DNA from: Arthrobacter sp. C9C5
GTDB lineage: Bacteria; Actinomycetota; Actinomycetes; Actinomycetales; Micrococcaceae
Assembly: GCF_013359735.1 (NCBI RefSeq)
Contig: NZ_JABFMX010000027.1
Location: 1 to 34,875 of the forward strand
Length of the DNA: 34,875 nucleotides
Reading direction: 5' to 3'
In this document: positions 29,039-34,875 of the stretch, one piece after another
Layout: each line of letters begins with the position of its first letter
Position numbering within the stretch: position 1 is the first letter of the stretch
The notes under the pieces: generated by a model
The model's database searches: none
Seen by the model: the letters and a program-made list of their open reading frames with translations, nothing else
Told to the model about the DNA's origin: nothing
Made by a program: the position numbers and the translations under genes

Positions 29039-30448
29039 ATGAAGAGCAGCCCCCTCACCTTCCCTGCCGGCTTCCTGTGGGGGGCTGCCACCGCGGCCTA
29101 CCAAATCGAGGGGGCCGCCCACGAGGGAGGCCGCGGGGAATCCATCTGGGACGTCTTCTGCCGCGTGCCCGGGGCGGTCGCGGATGGGCATAACGGCGAT
29201 GTCGCCTGCGACCACTACCACCGTTCGGCCCAGGACGTCGGGCTCATGCAGGACCTGAACCTGGCCGCCTACCGCTTCTCCATCTCCTGGGCCCGCTGCA
29301 TGCCCGACGGCGTGACGCCGAACCCCGAGGGCATCGCGTTCTACTCGCGGCTGGTCGATCAACTGCTCGCTGCGGGCATTACGCCCTGGATCACGCTGTA
29401 CCACTGGGACCTGCCGCAGGCGCTGGAGGACAAGGGCGGCTGGGCTGCGCGGGAAACGGCTGAGCGCTTTGCCGACTATGCGGCGGTGATGCACGAGGCG
29501 CTCGGCGACCGGGTGCGGATCTGGACCACGCTCAACGAACCCTGGGTTTCGGCCTTCCTCGGCTATGCTGCGGGCATCCACGCCCCCGGACGGCAGGACC
29601 CCGCCGCGGCGCTCGCGGCGGTCCACCACCTGCTGCTGGGCCATGGCTTTGCTCTCCGCGCACTCCGCCGGCTAGATCCTGAGGCGACCCTGGGCATCAC
29701 GTTGAACCTGACGGTGGCCGATCCGGCGGATCCGGGCCGGGAAGGGGACCTCGATGCGGCCCGGAGAGTTGACGGGCAGTCGAACCGGATGTTCCTGGAC
29801 CCGCTGTTCCGGGGCGAGTACCCGGCCGATGTGCTTGCCGACGTGGCCCACTTCGGCATGGCCGACGTCGTCCTGCCCGGGGATCTCGACATCATTTCGC
29901 AGCCCCTCGATCTGCTGGGCGTCAACTACTACCACGGGGACGCATTCACCACGGATCCGGCCCCGCACCCCGGACCGGCCGGAGCTCCTGCCTCACCCTT
30001 GGTCGCGGCCGACGGCGTCCGGCAGGTGCCGCGCGGACTGCCCGTCACCGGGATGGGCTGGGAGGTCCAGCCCGAGGGCCTCCGCCGGCTGCTGAACCGG
30101 CTGCAGCGTGAATACACCGGGCCGGCCGGGGTCCCGATCTACATCACGGAAAACGGCGCCGCCTTCGAAGACGTTCCGGATGCAGATGGCTTCGTGGATG
30201 ACCAGGCACGGCTGGCGTTCTTCGATCAACACCTGCGGGCAGTCCACGAGTCACTGGCGGACGGCGTGGACGTCCGCGGATATTTCGCGTGGTCCCTGCT
30301 GGACAACTTTGAATGGGCCTTCGGCTATCACCAGCGCTTCGGGTTGGTCCGGGTGGACTACGAGACGCAGCGCCGCATCCCGAAGGCGAGCGGTCTTTGG
30401 TACTCGCGTGTTGCGGCGTCGAACGCGCTGCCCGCCGCGGGCGGGTAG
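29039..30448 (+). CDS. Glycoside hydrolase family 1 beta-glucosidase
   Basis: A 469-residue GH1 enzyme of normal length. The N-terminal signature FLWGAATAAYQIEGA (residues 12-26) is followed by YRFSISWARCMP, the acid/base Glu167 in TTLNEPW and the nucleophile Glu371 in YITENG. The aglycone-side stretch AWSLLDNFEWAFGYHQRFGL is present in full function-relevant order. It should hydrolyse beta-glucosides, perhaps cellobiose or plant aryl-glucosides, by a retaining mechanism in the cytoplasm, as no signal peptide is present. AAGGAG lies upstream of the ATG. It stands 54 bases after the SGNH gene, so a joint transcript is possible; it converges on the ApbE gene. Confidence 0.95.
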   Translation: MKSSPLTFPAGFLWGAATAAYQIEGAAHEGGRGESIWDVFCRVPGAVADGHNGDVACDHYHRSAQDVGLMQDLNLAAYRFSISWARCMPDGVTPNPEGIAFYSRLVDQLLAAGITPWITLYHWDLPQALEDKGGWAARETAERFADYAAVMHEALGDRVRIWTTLNEPWVSAFLGYAAGIHAPGRQDPAAALAAVHHLLLGHGFALRALRRLDPEATLGITLNLTVADPADPGREGDLDAARRVDGQSNRMFLDPLFRGEYPADVLADVAHFGMADVVLPGDLDIISQPLDLLGVNYYHGDAFTTDPAPHPGPAGAPASPLVAADGVRQVPRGLPVTGMGWEVQPEGLRRLLNRLQREYTGPAGVPIYITENGAAFEDVPDADGFVDDQARLAFFDQHLRAVHESLADGVDVRGYFAWSLLDNFEWAFGYHQRFGLVRVDYETQRRIPKASGLWYSRVAASNALPAAGG

Positions 30449-30501
30449 CCGGCCCGGTCCGGGAGCGACGGTGGCGGGGGAGCGCCGGCGCGGAACCCAA
30501 G

Positions 30502-31332
30502 TCAGGCGCGGAACCCCGGCGTCGCGAGGATGCCGCCGTCGTTCCGAATGGCGAGCACCTCAACGTCCCAGCCGCTCGTCGCCCGGTTGAGCATGCGAAC
30601 CCCGCCCGCCACGATGGCGGTCGCGAGCACATCGGCTGTGAGAATGTCCGCCGCGGCGACCGAAACTTGGCGGAACTCGCTGACGCCGGCGCCGCGGGTC
30701 CAGATGTGGTCACCTCGTTCGGCGGAGCCGGAGGTGGCCAAGGCCCTGGGGCCAGTGCTGCCGCCGGTGCTGCCGCCGGTGCTGCCGCCTAGCGGGTAGG
30801 CGGCGATCAGGGTCGTGCGGTCCTGCGGATCGACGACCCCGGCCTGCCACGCCGCCCGGCTGCCCACGATGGGTGAACCGGCCACCAGCACATCACCGCC
30901 GGCGTTCAGGCACCAGTCGGCCAGCCCCCGTGACTGCAGGAGGGCCCCGGCTTCCTTGATCGCGAACCCTTTCACCAGCCCGGAAAGGTCCGGCACTCCG
31001 TCCGGACGTTCCGGCGTGAACGCGCCCTCGGTCTGGAGGCGCCATTCGGCCGCGTCGGCGTAGCAGTCCCGGAATTCCTGCGAGGCCTCCCGCAGCGAGA
31101 GCTCCCCGCGCGCCAGCCGGCTGGCCTCGGACTCGGGCCGGTAAAGGCTGAAGCGGGCGTCGAGTTCCCCGAAACGCCGTTCGACGACGCCGGTCGCATC
31201 CGCCAGCGTGGCTTCGGCGGCCGCCGTCCAGGGCTCAGGTCCGACGGGAACGGTAAGGCTGACGACCGTCCCCATGCGCCGGAAGGTCTTGGCCTTCAGC
31301 TCCGGCCGGCCCAGCTCAGATGTGGGCTGCAT
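30502..31332 (-). CDS. apbE: ApbE-type FAD:protein FMN transferase
   Basis: A 276-residue ApbE protein. It shows FRRMGTVVSLTVP near the N-terminus, FSLYRPESEASRL (about 61-73), DLSGLVKGFAIKEA, the flavin-binding LNAGGDVLVAG, and ALATSGSAERGDHIW near the magnesium/FAD site, then AAADILTADVLATAIVAGG, whose Thr/Asp residues bind metal. ApbE transfers FMN from FAD to a threonine of an FMN-binding domain; the neighbour encodes exactly such a domain. A GGSTGGSTGGSTG insertion sits at about 182-194. No signal peptide is apparent. It overlaps the FMN-binding gene by 17 bases and is the last gene of the flavin operon. Confidence 0.9.
   Translation of the reverse strand: MQPTSELGRPELKAKTFRRMGTVVSLTVPVGPEPWTAAAEATLADATGVVERRFGELDARFSLYRPESEASRLARGELSLREASQEFRDCYADAAEWRLQTEGAFTPERPDGVPDLSGLVKGFAIKEAGALLQSRGLADWCLNAGGDVLVAGSPIVGSRAAWQAGVVDPQDRTTLIAAYPLGGSTGGSTGGSTGPRALATSGSAERGDHIWTRGAGVSEFRQVSVAAADILTADVLATAIVAGGVRMLNRATSGWDVEVLAIRNDGGILATPGFRA
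30755..30790 (-). repeat. Three 12-bp tandem units in apbE
   Basis: GTGCTGCCGCCG repeats three times on the plus strand (the last base of the third unit differs), encoding the GGST repeat loop of ApbE on the minus strand. Likely slippage-prone. Confidence 0.85.
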
Positions 31333-31828
31333 CGAGGGCCGCCTGGAGCGAGGTCAGGTAAGCATCACTGGTGACGGTGGCTCCGCTGATGGTCTGCACG
31401 TTGGCCGACTGGGCCTGGAGGACCTCGGCGCGCAGCAGGGGTGCGGCGTAGTTGCTGATCTGCACCGACCGGCCGCCGTCGTCGGTGAGTTGGAGGGCGG
31501 TGACATCCGAGATGGCGCCGCCACTGACGGTGACTTGCACCTGGACCGGACCGAAGCGGGTCTGCACGACGTCGCCGGCAAAGGTGCCGTCGGCCTTCGC
31601 CGCCGCGCCGGTCGAGCTGGAGGAACCCGTGGTTCCCGAGGTTCCCGAGGACGGCGCGGAACTCCCCACCGAACCGCTCGGGCCCGCCCCGGTGGTGCCC
31701 GACCCAGTGGTGCCCGCTGTGGTGCCGACGGCGCTGGCCGTGTTCGCTACATGCGCTCCCGACTGCCAGCCGGCCACCAGGATTCCCACCGAGGCCAGGG
31801 TTGCTGAAACTACTGCGCGAATTCTCAC
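31316..31828 (-). CDS. Membrane-anchored FMN-binding domain protein
   Basis: A 170-residue protein. An N-terminal hydrophobic segment (about 5-25) would anchor or export it, and a serine/threonine/glycine-rich linker (about 33-78) follows. The FMN_bind domain covers about 80-170: DGTFAGDVVQTRFGPVQVQV, then GGAISDVTALQL, and the flavinylation site SGATVT (148-153), in which Thr153 is the expected attachment residue. Covalent FMN would be added by the ApbE encoded next to it. It likely relays electrons outside the membrane from the ferric-reductase-like protein, whose gene overlaps it by ATGA. Such proteins belong to extracytosolic flavin electron-transfer systems; the final acceptor is unknown. 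Confidence 0.9.
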   Translation of the reverse strand: MRIRAVVSATLASVGILVAGWQSGAHVANTASAVGTTAGTTGSGTTGAGPSGSVGSSAPSSGTSGTTGSSSSTGAAAKADGTFAGDVVQTRFGPVQVQVTVSGGAISDVTALQLTDDGGRSVQISNYAAPLLRAEVLQAQSANVQTISGATVTSDAYLTSLQAALDAAHI

Positions 31829-33267
31829 CAGTCGAACCTTTCGTAGTGGAGTTGCTCTTCCCGCACGCCCGCCCGGCGCGCGTCATCCAGGACGTTTCTT
31901 GCCCAGTCCGCGGGTCCGCAGACGTAGACGTCTGCGTCGGCGAGGTTTGGTGCGTAGCTCGCCAGCCGGTAACCGGAGCGAGCCTCGGTTTCCGGTTGCC
32001 AGGTTTGGACGCCCCGCGGCCGACGCCCGGTCAGATGGAACAAGGTCGCGCCACGGCGTTGGCAGAGCTCGAGGATTTCATCGCCGAGGTACAGACCGGA
32101 CCGGCTGTGGCCGCGGAGGATCACGGTCGCATCGCCCGGCGCGAACGGAGTGCTCTCCAGCAGGGCGCGGATGGGGGTGATGCCGATACCGGCGCCAATC
32201 ATCACGACGTGCTTCCGGCTGCGGGCTGCGGTGCTGAAGAGCCCGTAAGGGCCTTCGACCGCCACCCGGGTGCCGGGCTTCAGTCGGGCCAGGCTCGCGG
32301 AGCCCTTGCCGAGGTTCCGGACGGTAATCCGCAGCCTGCCACCGCCGTCGGCGTCGAACTGCAAGGGCTCAGCGGAGAGGCTGAACGGGTGCGGGTGCCA
32401 CCACTGTCCGGGGGCGAGAAAGCGCCAGATGAAGAACCGTCCGCCGCTGCCGGCCAGCTCGTCGAGATGCCGGCCCGTCATTTCGATGCTGACCACGCCG
32501 TGACCGGCGGCCACCACCCGGCTCACCCGCAGCTGATGCCGGACCGTGGCGACAATGGGCTCGAGGACCCGGTAATGCAGCAGCGCGGTGCCCGTAGCGA
32601 TGCAGACCGCAAGCCAATACCAGCGCTGCCAGGTGCCTTCGGCGAAGAGTCCTCCCACGCTGAACTGGTGCGGCAGTGAGGTCAGCACGGCGGCGTAGGT
32701 CAGCAGGTGGACGGCATACCAGAACTCATAGGGAAACCGACGGCGGACGGCCACCAGGGAGGTGACGACGACGGCGATAAAAAGTGCCATGGAGACGAAC
32801 GCCAGCCACATGTCGGGGACCTTGACCCACAGGGCCACTGACTCGCTGATTGGGTCGAGCCCCTCTGCCAGCCCGTAGCCGATCGCGATCAGAACGCCGT
32901 GCGCCAGCAGGAGGTACAGGGACGGCTTGCCGAGTTTGCGGTGGAATTCAAGGGCGCGGTCATGGCCCACAGCGCCGTCGATGACGGGAAGGCGTGCGGC
33001 GAGGAGCAGCATGAGCAGCACCAGGTCCATCCCGGCGAGCCCCGCGACGATCCCCATCGCTGTGAACGCTCCGGCGACGCTTGAGAATCCGGCGACGCCG
33101 CCGTCCGCCAGCCACAACGCCACGGCCCCGGCCACCGACGCCCATGCGATCACGGTGAGCAGGTCTGCTTTGAACAGCCGTTTGCGGTACTGCCCCTTGA
33201 AGGGGCTGCCGGCAGCCGGCGCCCGTCGGGCCGCAGGCTGCAAGGCAGTCTGGGTTGGTGTGTTCAT
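31825..33267 (-). CDS. Ferric-reductase-like transmembrane protein with FAD/NAD reductase domain
   Basis: A 480-residue protein. Six transmembrane helices span about 35-240, with histidines in FHRKLGKPS, LLLAHGVLI, AVHLLTYAAV and LPHQF suited to heme binding. The cytoplasmic half is a ferredoxin-NADP-reductase module: WWHPHPFSLSAEP binds FAD, VEGPYGLF follows, MIGAGIGITPIRALL binds the nucleotide, and VYVCGPADWARNV and the C-terminal HYERFDW complete the fold. It should take electrons from NAD(P)H and pass them across the membrane. The FMN-binding gene starts in an ATGA overlap with its stop. Upstream lie an inverted repeat (33289-33310) and a TATAAG element, so it is likely regulated, perhaps by a metal or redox repressor. 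Confidence 0.92.
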   Translation of the reverse strand: MNTPTQTALQPAARRAPAAGSPFKGQYRKRLFKADLLTVIAWASVAGAVALWLADGGVAGFSSVAGAFTAMGIVAGLAGMDLVLLMLLLAARLPVIDGAVGHDRALEFHRKLGKPSLYLLLAHGVLIAIGYGLAEGLDPISESVALWVKVPDMWLAFVSMALFIAVVVTSLVAVRRRFPYEFWYAVHLLTYAAVLTSLPHQFSVGGLFAEGTWQRWYWLAVCIATGTALLHYRVLEPIVATVRHQLRVSRVVAAGHGVVSIEMTGRHLDELAGSGGRFFIWRFLAPGQWWHPHPFSLSAEPLQFDADGGGRLRITVRNLGKGSASLARLKPGTRVAVEGPYGLFSTAARSRKHVVMIGAGIGITPIRALLESTPFAPGDATVILRGHSRSGLYLGDEILELCQRRGATLFHLTGRRPRGVQTWQPETEARSGYRLASYAPNLADADVYVCGPADWARNVLDDARRAGVREEQLHYERFDW

Positions 33268-33288
33268 GAATCCAGAATCTGCCCGGTG

Positions 33289-33310
33289 CCTTTCATTTTG
33301 CTGTGAAAGG
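33289..33310. promoter_or_regulatory. Inverted repeat upstream of the ferric-reductase-like gene
   Basis: CCTTTCA (33289-33295) and TGAAAGG (33304-33310) are exact complements with an 8-base spacer, 22 bases before the start. The spacing of a full helical turn plus suits a dimeric repressor. The inner TTTCATTTT also occurs before rpmB at 33711. Confidence 0.45.
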
Positions 33311-33353
33311 ACTACGCCGCTGATGTGACTTGCCTGCGCGGGGACCGTCGCCG

Positions 33354-33359
33354 CTTATA
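33354..33359 (-). promoter_or_regulatory. Candidate extended -10 of the flavin electron-transfer operon
   Basis: The minus strand reads TGTATAAG, with TATAAG matching five of six consensus bases. It is 86 bases before the start at 33267, with the inverted repeat lying between. No matching -35 was found. Confidence 0.35.
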
Positions 33360-33549
33360 CACCCTGCGGGCCCGGATTGGTCTTTAATTCGCCAAGCTCG
33401 TAGACTTGGTAGGCGCTAGGTGGCGCGGAGCGTGTGCAATTGCTCCGGTTGGCGGAAATGGCTGAGGAATCAGGCACTCCCGGTGGCCGGTAGTTAGGGG
33501 CTCAAGTTGCGTGCACTCCTGTATTCGCCCAGTATCCCGGCACTTCGCA

Positions 33550-33570
33550 GTGATTCCTTTCGGTTATCAC
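33550..33570. promoter_or_regulatory. 21-bp dyad in the rpmB upstream region
   Basis: GTGAT (33550-33554) and ATCAC (33566-33570) flank an inner CC/GG pairing. The element could be an operator. Its role and its link to rpmB are unproven. Confidence 0.3.
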
Positions 33571-33710
33571 CGCCCGGTGCCTGTGACCCACAATCTTCGC
33601 CGCAGTGAGGACTGCAGCCGGTTCAGCCGGCTGTCAGATTCCTGCGGAACGCGGGTGGGGCTGGATGCGGACGCCGCCGATCGCACGGCTACGCGGAACT
33701 CCGCCAGCCG

Positions 33711-33730
33711 TTTCATTTTATTTTCATTAG
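33711..33730 (+). promoter_or_regulatory. AT-rich element before rpmB, possible Zur half-site region
   Basis: An AT-rich tract directly before the AGGAGAG Shine-Dalgarno contains TTTCATT twice about one helical turn apart. ATTTTCATTA matches one half of actinobacterial Zur boxes, but the other half is degenerate. The zinc-independent ribosomal genes downstream make Zur a sensible suspect. Confidence 0.3.
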
Positions 33731-33740
33731 GAGAGTCGTC

Positions 33741-33977
33741 ATGGCAGCACACTGCCAGGTGACCGGAGCCGAGCCGGGCTTTGGACACAGCATTTCGCAC
33801 TCGCACCGCCGCAACAAGCGCCGGTTCGACCCGAACATTCAGAAGAAGCGCTACTGGGTTCCGTCCCTGCGCCGTAATGTCACCCTGCAGGTCTCTGCAC
33901 GTGGCATCAAGACCATCGACGTACGCGGCATTGACGTAGTCGTCGCCGCCATCCTGGCACGAGGAGTGAAGCTCTAG
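33741..33977 (+). CDS. rpmB: 50S ribosomal protein L28, zinc-independent type
   Basis: A 78-residue L28. The opening MAAHCQVTGAEPGFGHSIS and NKRRFDPNIQKKRYWVPS are typical, and RGIKTIDVRGID follows. Only one cysteine (Cys5) is present, so the CxxC pairs of the zinc-ribbon form are missing; this is the C-minus paralogue type. Together with C-minus L33 and S14 it forms the operon that Actinobacteria often use as a substitute set when zinc is scarce, normally under Zur. AGGAGAG precedes the ATG. Its TAG shares the G of the rpmG GTG start. Confidence 0.95.
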   Translation: MAAHCQVTGAEPGFGHSISHSHRRNKRRFDPNIQKKRYWVPSLRRNVTLQVSARGIKTIDVRGIDVVVAAILARGVKL

Positions 33978-34144
33978 TGGCAAAGGACAAGGACGTACGT
34001 CCGATCATCAAGCTCAAGTCGACCGCGGGCACGGGTTACACCTACGTGACGCGCAAGAACCGTCGTAACGACCCGGACCGTATGGTCCTGCGGAAGTACG
34101 ATCCCAAAATCCGCCAGCACGTCGAATTCCGAGAGGAGCGCTAA
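33977..34144 (+). CDS. rpmG: 50S ribosomal protein L33, zinc-independent type
   Basis: A 55-residue L33 beginning with GTG at 33977, which overlaps the rpmB stop by one base. The sequence has IIKLKSTAGTGYTYVTRKNR and ends KIRQHVEFREER. It has no cysteines, so the four zinc-binding cysteines of the C-plus form are absent. Located in the 50S subunit near the E site. The gap to rpsN is four bases. Confidence 0.95.
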   Translation: MAKDKDVRPIIKLKSTAGTGYTYVTRKNRRNDPDRMVLRKYDPKIRQHVEFREER

Positions 34145-34148
34145 ACAC

Positions 34149-34454
34149 ATGGCTAAGAAGTCAATGATCGCTAAGAACGAACAGCGTAAAGTCATCGTCG
34201 AGCGTTACGCTGCAAAGCGCCTCGAACTGAAGAAGGCTCTGGTTGACCCCAACTCAACCGACGAAGCACGCGAAGCCGCACGCCTCGGCCTGCAGAAGCT
34301 GCCCCGCAACGCCTCGCCGGTCCGCCTGCGTAACCGCGACATCATCGACGGCCGCCCCCGCGGCACGTTCCAGAAGTTCGGTATCTCCCGTGTTCGCTTC
34401 CGCGACATGGCTCACCGCGGTGAGCTCCCGGGCATCACGAAGTCTTCCTGGTAA
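34149..34454 (+). CDS. rpsN: 30S ribosomal protein S14, zinc-independent long form
   Basis: A 101-residue S14. It is the long, cysteine-free form; zinc-ribbon S14 is about 61 residues with CxxC pairs. The family core LPRNASPVRLRNRDIIDGRP and FGISRVRFRDMAHRGELPG in conserved order are present, ending KSSW. S14 sits in the head of the 30S subunit. GAGGAG lies upstream of the ATG. It closes the rpmB-rpmG-rpsN operon and is followed by a strong terminator. Confidence 0.96.
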   Translation: MAKKSMIAKNEQRKVIVERYAAKRLELKKALVDPNSTDEAREAARLGLQKLPRNASPVRLRNRDIIDGRPRGTFQKFGISRVRFRDMAHRGELPGITKSSW

Positions 34455-34482
34455 TTCAGCACTCCTGAATCCAGTGGCTTGA

Positions 34483-34520
34483 AGAAGGGCCGGCAACCAA
34501 ATGGTTGCCGGCCCTTCTTG
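34483..34520 (+). terminator. Strong hairpin terminator after rpsN
   Basis: A perfect 17-bp stem: AAGAAGGGCCGGCAACC (34483-34499) with GGTTGCCGGCCCTTCTT (34504-34520), and a 4-base AAAT loop, 28 bases after the rpsN stop. Only a short GCGTTT follows. The A-rich left and T-rich right flanks let it work in both directions. Confidence 0.9.
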
Positions 34521-34730
34521 CGTTTAACCCGGTGTTGCGTAACCCGGGCTCCTCGTCCCTCGGGCTCCGACGACCGCCGTCCGCTGTTCGCCGCGCGCGG
34601 GTGCCGGCATCACGCGTGGCCCCGGTGACGGAGCCCACACCGGCGACTTTCGACGCCGGACCTGGACTTCCGCGCCCGGCGACCCGTTTTGGCGCGGATT
34701 TCCGGGGATCCAGATGCCTCCGGGCCCGAT
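34521..34730. other. GC-rich non-coding spacer
   Basis: No ORF with convincing start or family resemblance is visible. A small hairpin, CCGGCG/CGCCGG (34640-34645 with 34654-34659), is present. I read this as the spacer between the ribosomal protein operon and the promoter at 34731. Confidence 0.5.
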
Positions 34731-34759
34731 TTGTTCCGGGTCCGGTTCGTGTGTAAAGT
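34731..34759 (+). promoter_or_regulatory. Strong sigma-A promoter at the right end
   Basis: TTGTTC (34731-34736) and TAAAGT (34754-34759) are separated by 17 bases, and AGTT follows. TAAAGT with nearby TG resembles actinobacterial rRNA promoters. No protein-coding start follows within the window. Confidence 0.65.
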
Positions 34760-34875
34760 AGTTCGAGTCGCCGCCGCTGAAGCGGAAAGATAGCGACCGA
34801 CCCCCTGATAAACGGCCTGGAAAATGGCGCGGAATTTAGCGCGCTTTATAAGGGCGGGGACCCTCTTCGTGGAAT
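34760..34875 (+). ncRNA. Structured leader, probably of an rRNA operon beyond the window
   Basis: Downstream of the promoter, 116 bases contain no credible ORF but nested stems: GTCGC/GCGAC outside CCGC/GCGG with a TGAA loop (about 34767-34797), and a GCGCG/CGCGC stem around 34830. This looks like the pre-16S leader of Micrococcaceae, but the rRNA gene itself is not in view, so the assignment is an inference. Confidence 0.4.

Larger units (their letters stand above)
33268..33740. other. 473-base divergent non-coding region between the flavin operon and rpmB
   Basis: I see no gene or recognisable tRNA here. It holds the promoter-like elements of both flanking operons and several small hairpins: CGGAGC/GCTCCG (33426-33431 with 33442-33447) and CAGCCGG/CCGGCTG (33615-33621 with 33627-33633). 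Its length and structure would allow a long regulated leader for rpmB, but no known riboswitch consensus was recognised. Confidence 0.5.

Noticed and set aside
27884..29644. 586-codon minus-strand open frame
   Set aside because: It runs across the MarR, SGNH and GH1 genes on the other strand, and the encoded sequence has no family resemblance.
33380..33500. Considered as a tRNA or cobalamin riboswitch
   Set aside because: No cloverleaf with a GTTC arm could be drawn, and the conserved riboswitch core segments are not present in order.
1..34875. Insertion sequences, prophage genes, integrases, or attachment sites
   Set aside because: No transposase, integrase or flanking target duplication was found; base and codon use look even throughout.

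Overview
The window is GC-rich DNA that looks like a soil actinobacterium of the Micrococcaceae (Arthrobacter/Pseudarthrobacter type). The grounds are codon usage, frequent GTG and TTG starts, dense ATGA stop/start overlaps, a DUF222/HNH gene, an RskA-type anti-sigma factor, DUF1003, DUF4389, DUF4397 and FBP-domain genes, and many apparently leaderless genes with a TANNNT hexamer 6-7 bases before the start codon. The genus is inferred from content, not from a search.

Layout. 1-2.7 kb: a truncated DUF222/HNH gene, a GIY-YIG-like protein and a YtcJ-type amidohydrolase. 2.98-6.68 kb: a tightly coupled operon (28-codon ORF, STAS-like protein, zinc alcohol dehydrogenase, flavodoxin, double-DUF4389 membrane protein) in which every junction is an ATGA overlap; a 13-bp hairpin with a DosR/DevR-like core lies upstream. 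6.87-9.97 kb: a cell-surface cassette (DUF4397 protein, class F sortase, ECF sigma factor, RskA-like anti-sigma factor). 10.07-16.7 kb: an SDR without the catalytic tyrosine, then mostly minus-strand genes (DUF1003, sulfite-oxidase-like molybdoenzyme, NmrA-like protein, aldo/keto reductase, two membrane proteins) and a plus-strand YchJ-like gene. 16.9-19.3 kb: a VLCAD-like acyl-CoA dehydrogenase and a small membrane protein, with two related palindromes.

19.6-25.55 kb: an SMC-like condensin operon with Wadjet/MksFEB architecture, jetA (DUF3375), jetB (DUF4194) and jetC (SbcC/MukB-like ATPase). No jetD nuclease gene is adjacent or elsewhere in the window, and JetB carries an acidic tandem-repeat tail. 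This is the strongest defence or chromosome-organisation candidate here.

25.6-30.45 kb: an FBP (EF-G-binding) zinc protein, a candidate small exported peptide, two paralogous SGNH hydrolases flanking a divergent YciI/MarR pair with a clear dyad, and a GH1 beta-glucosidase. 30.5-33.27 kb: a minus-strand flavin electron-transfer operon (ferric-reductase-like membrane protein, FMN-binding protein, ApbE flavin transferase). 33.7-34.5 kb: rpmB-rpmG-rpsN encoding cysteine-poor, zinc-independent paralogues of L28, L33 and S14, closed by a 17-bp-stem terminator. The right end holds a strong promoter and a structured non-coding leader, probably for a stable RNA (rRNA) operon beyond the window.
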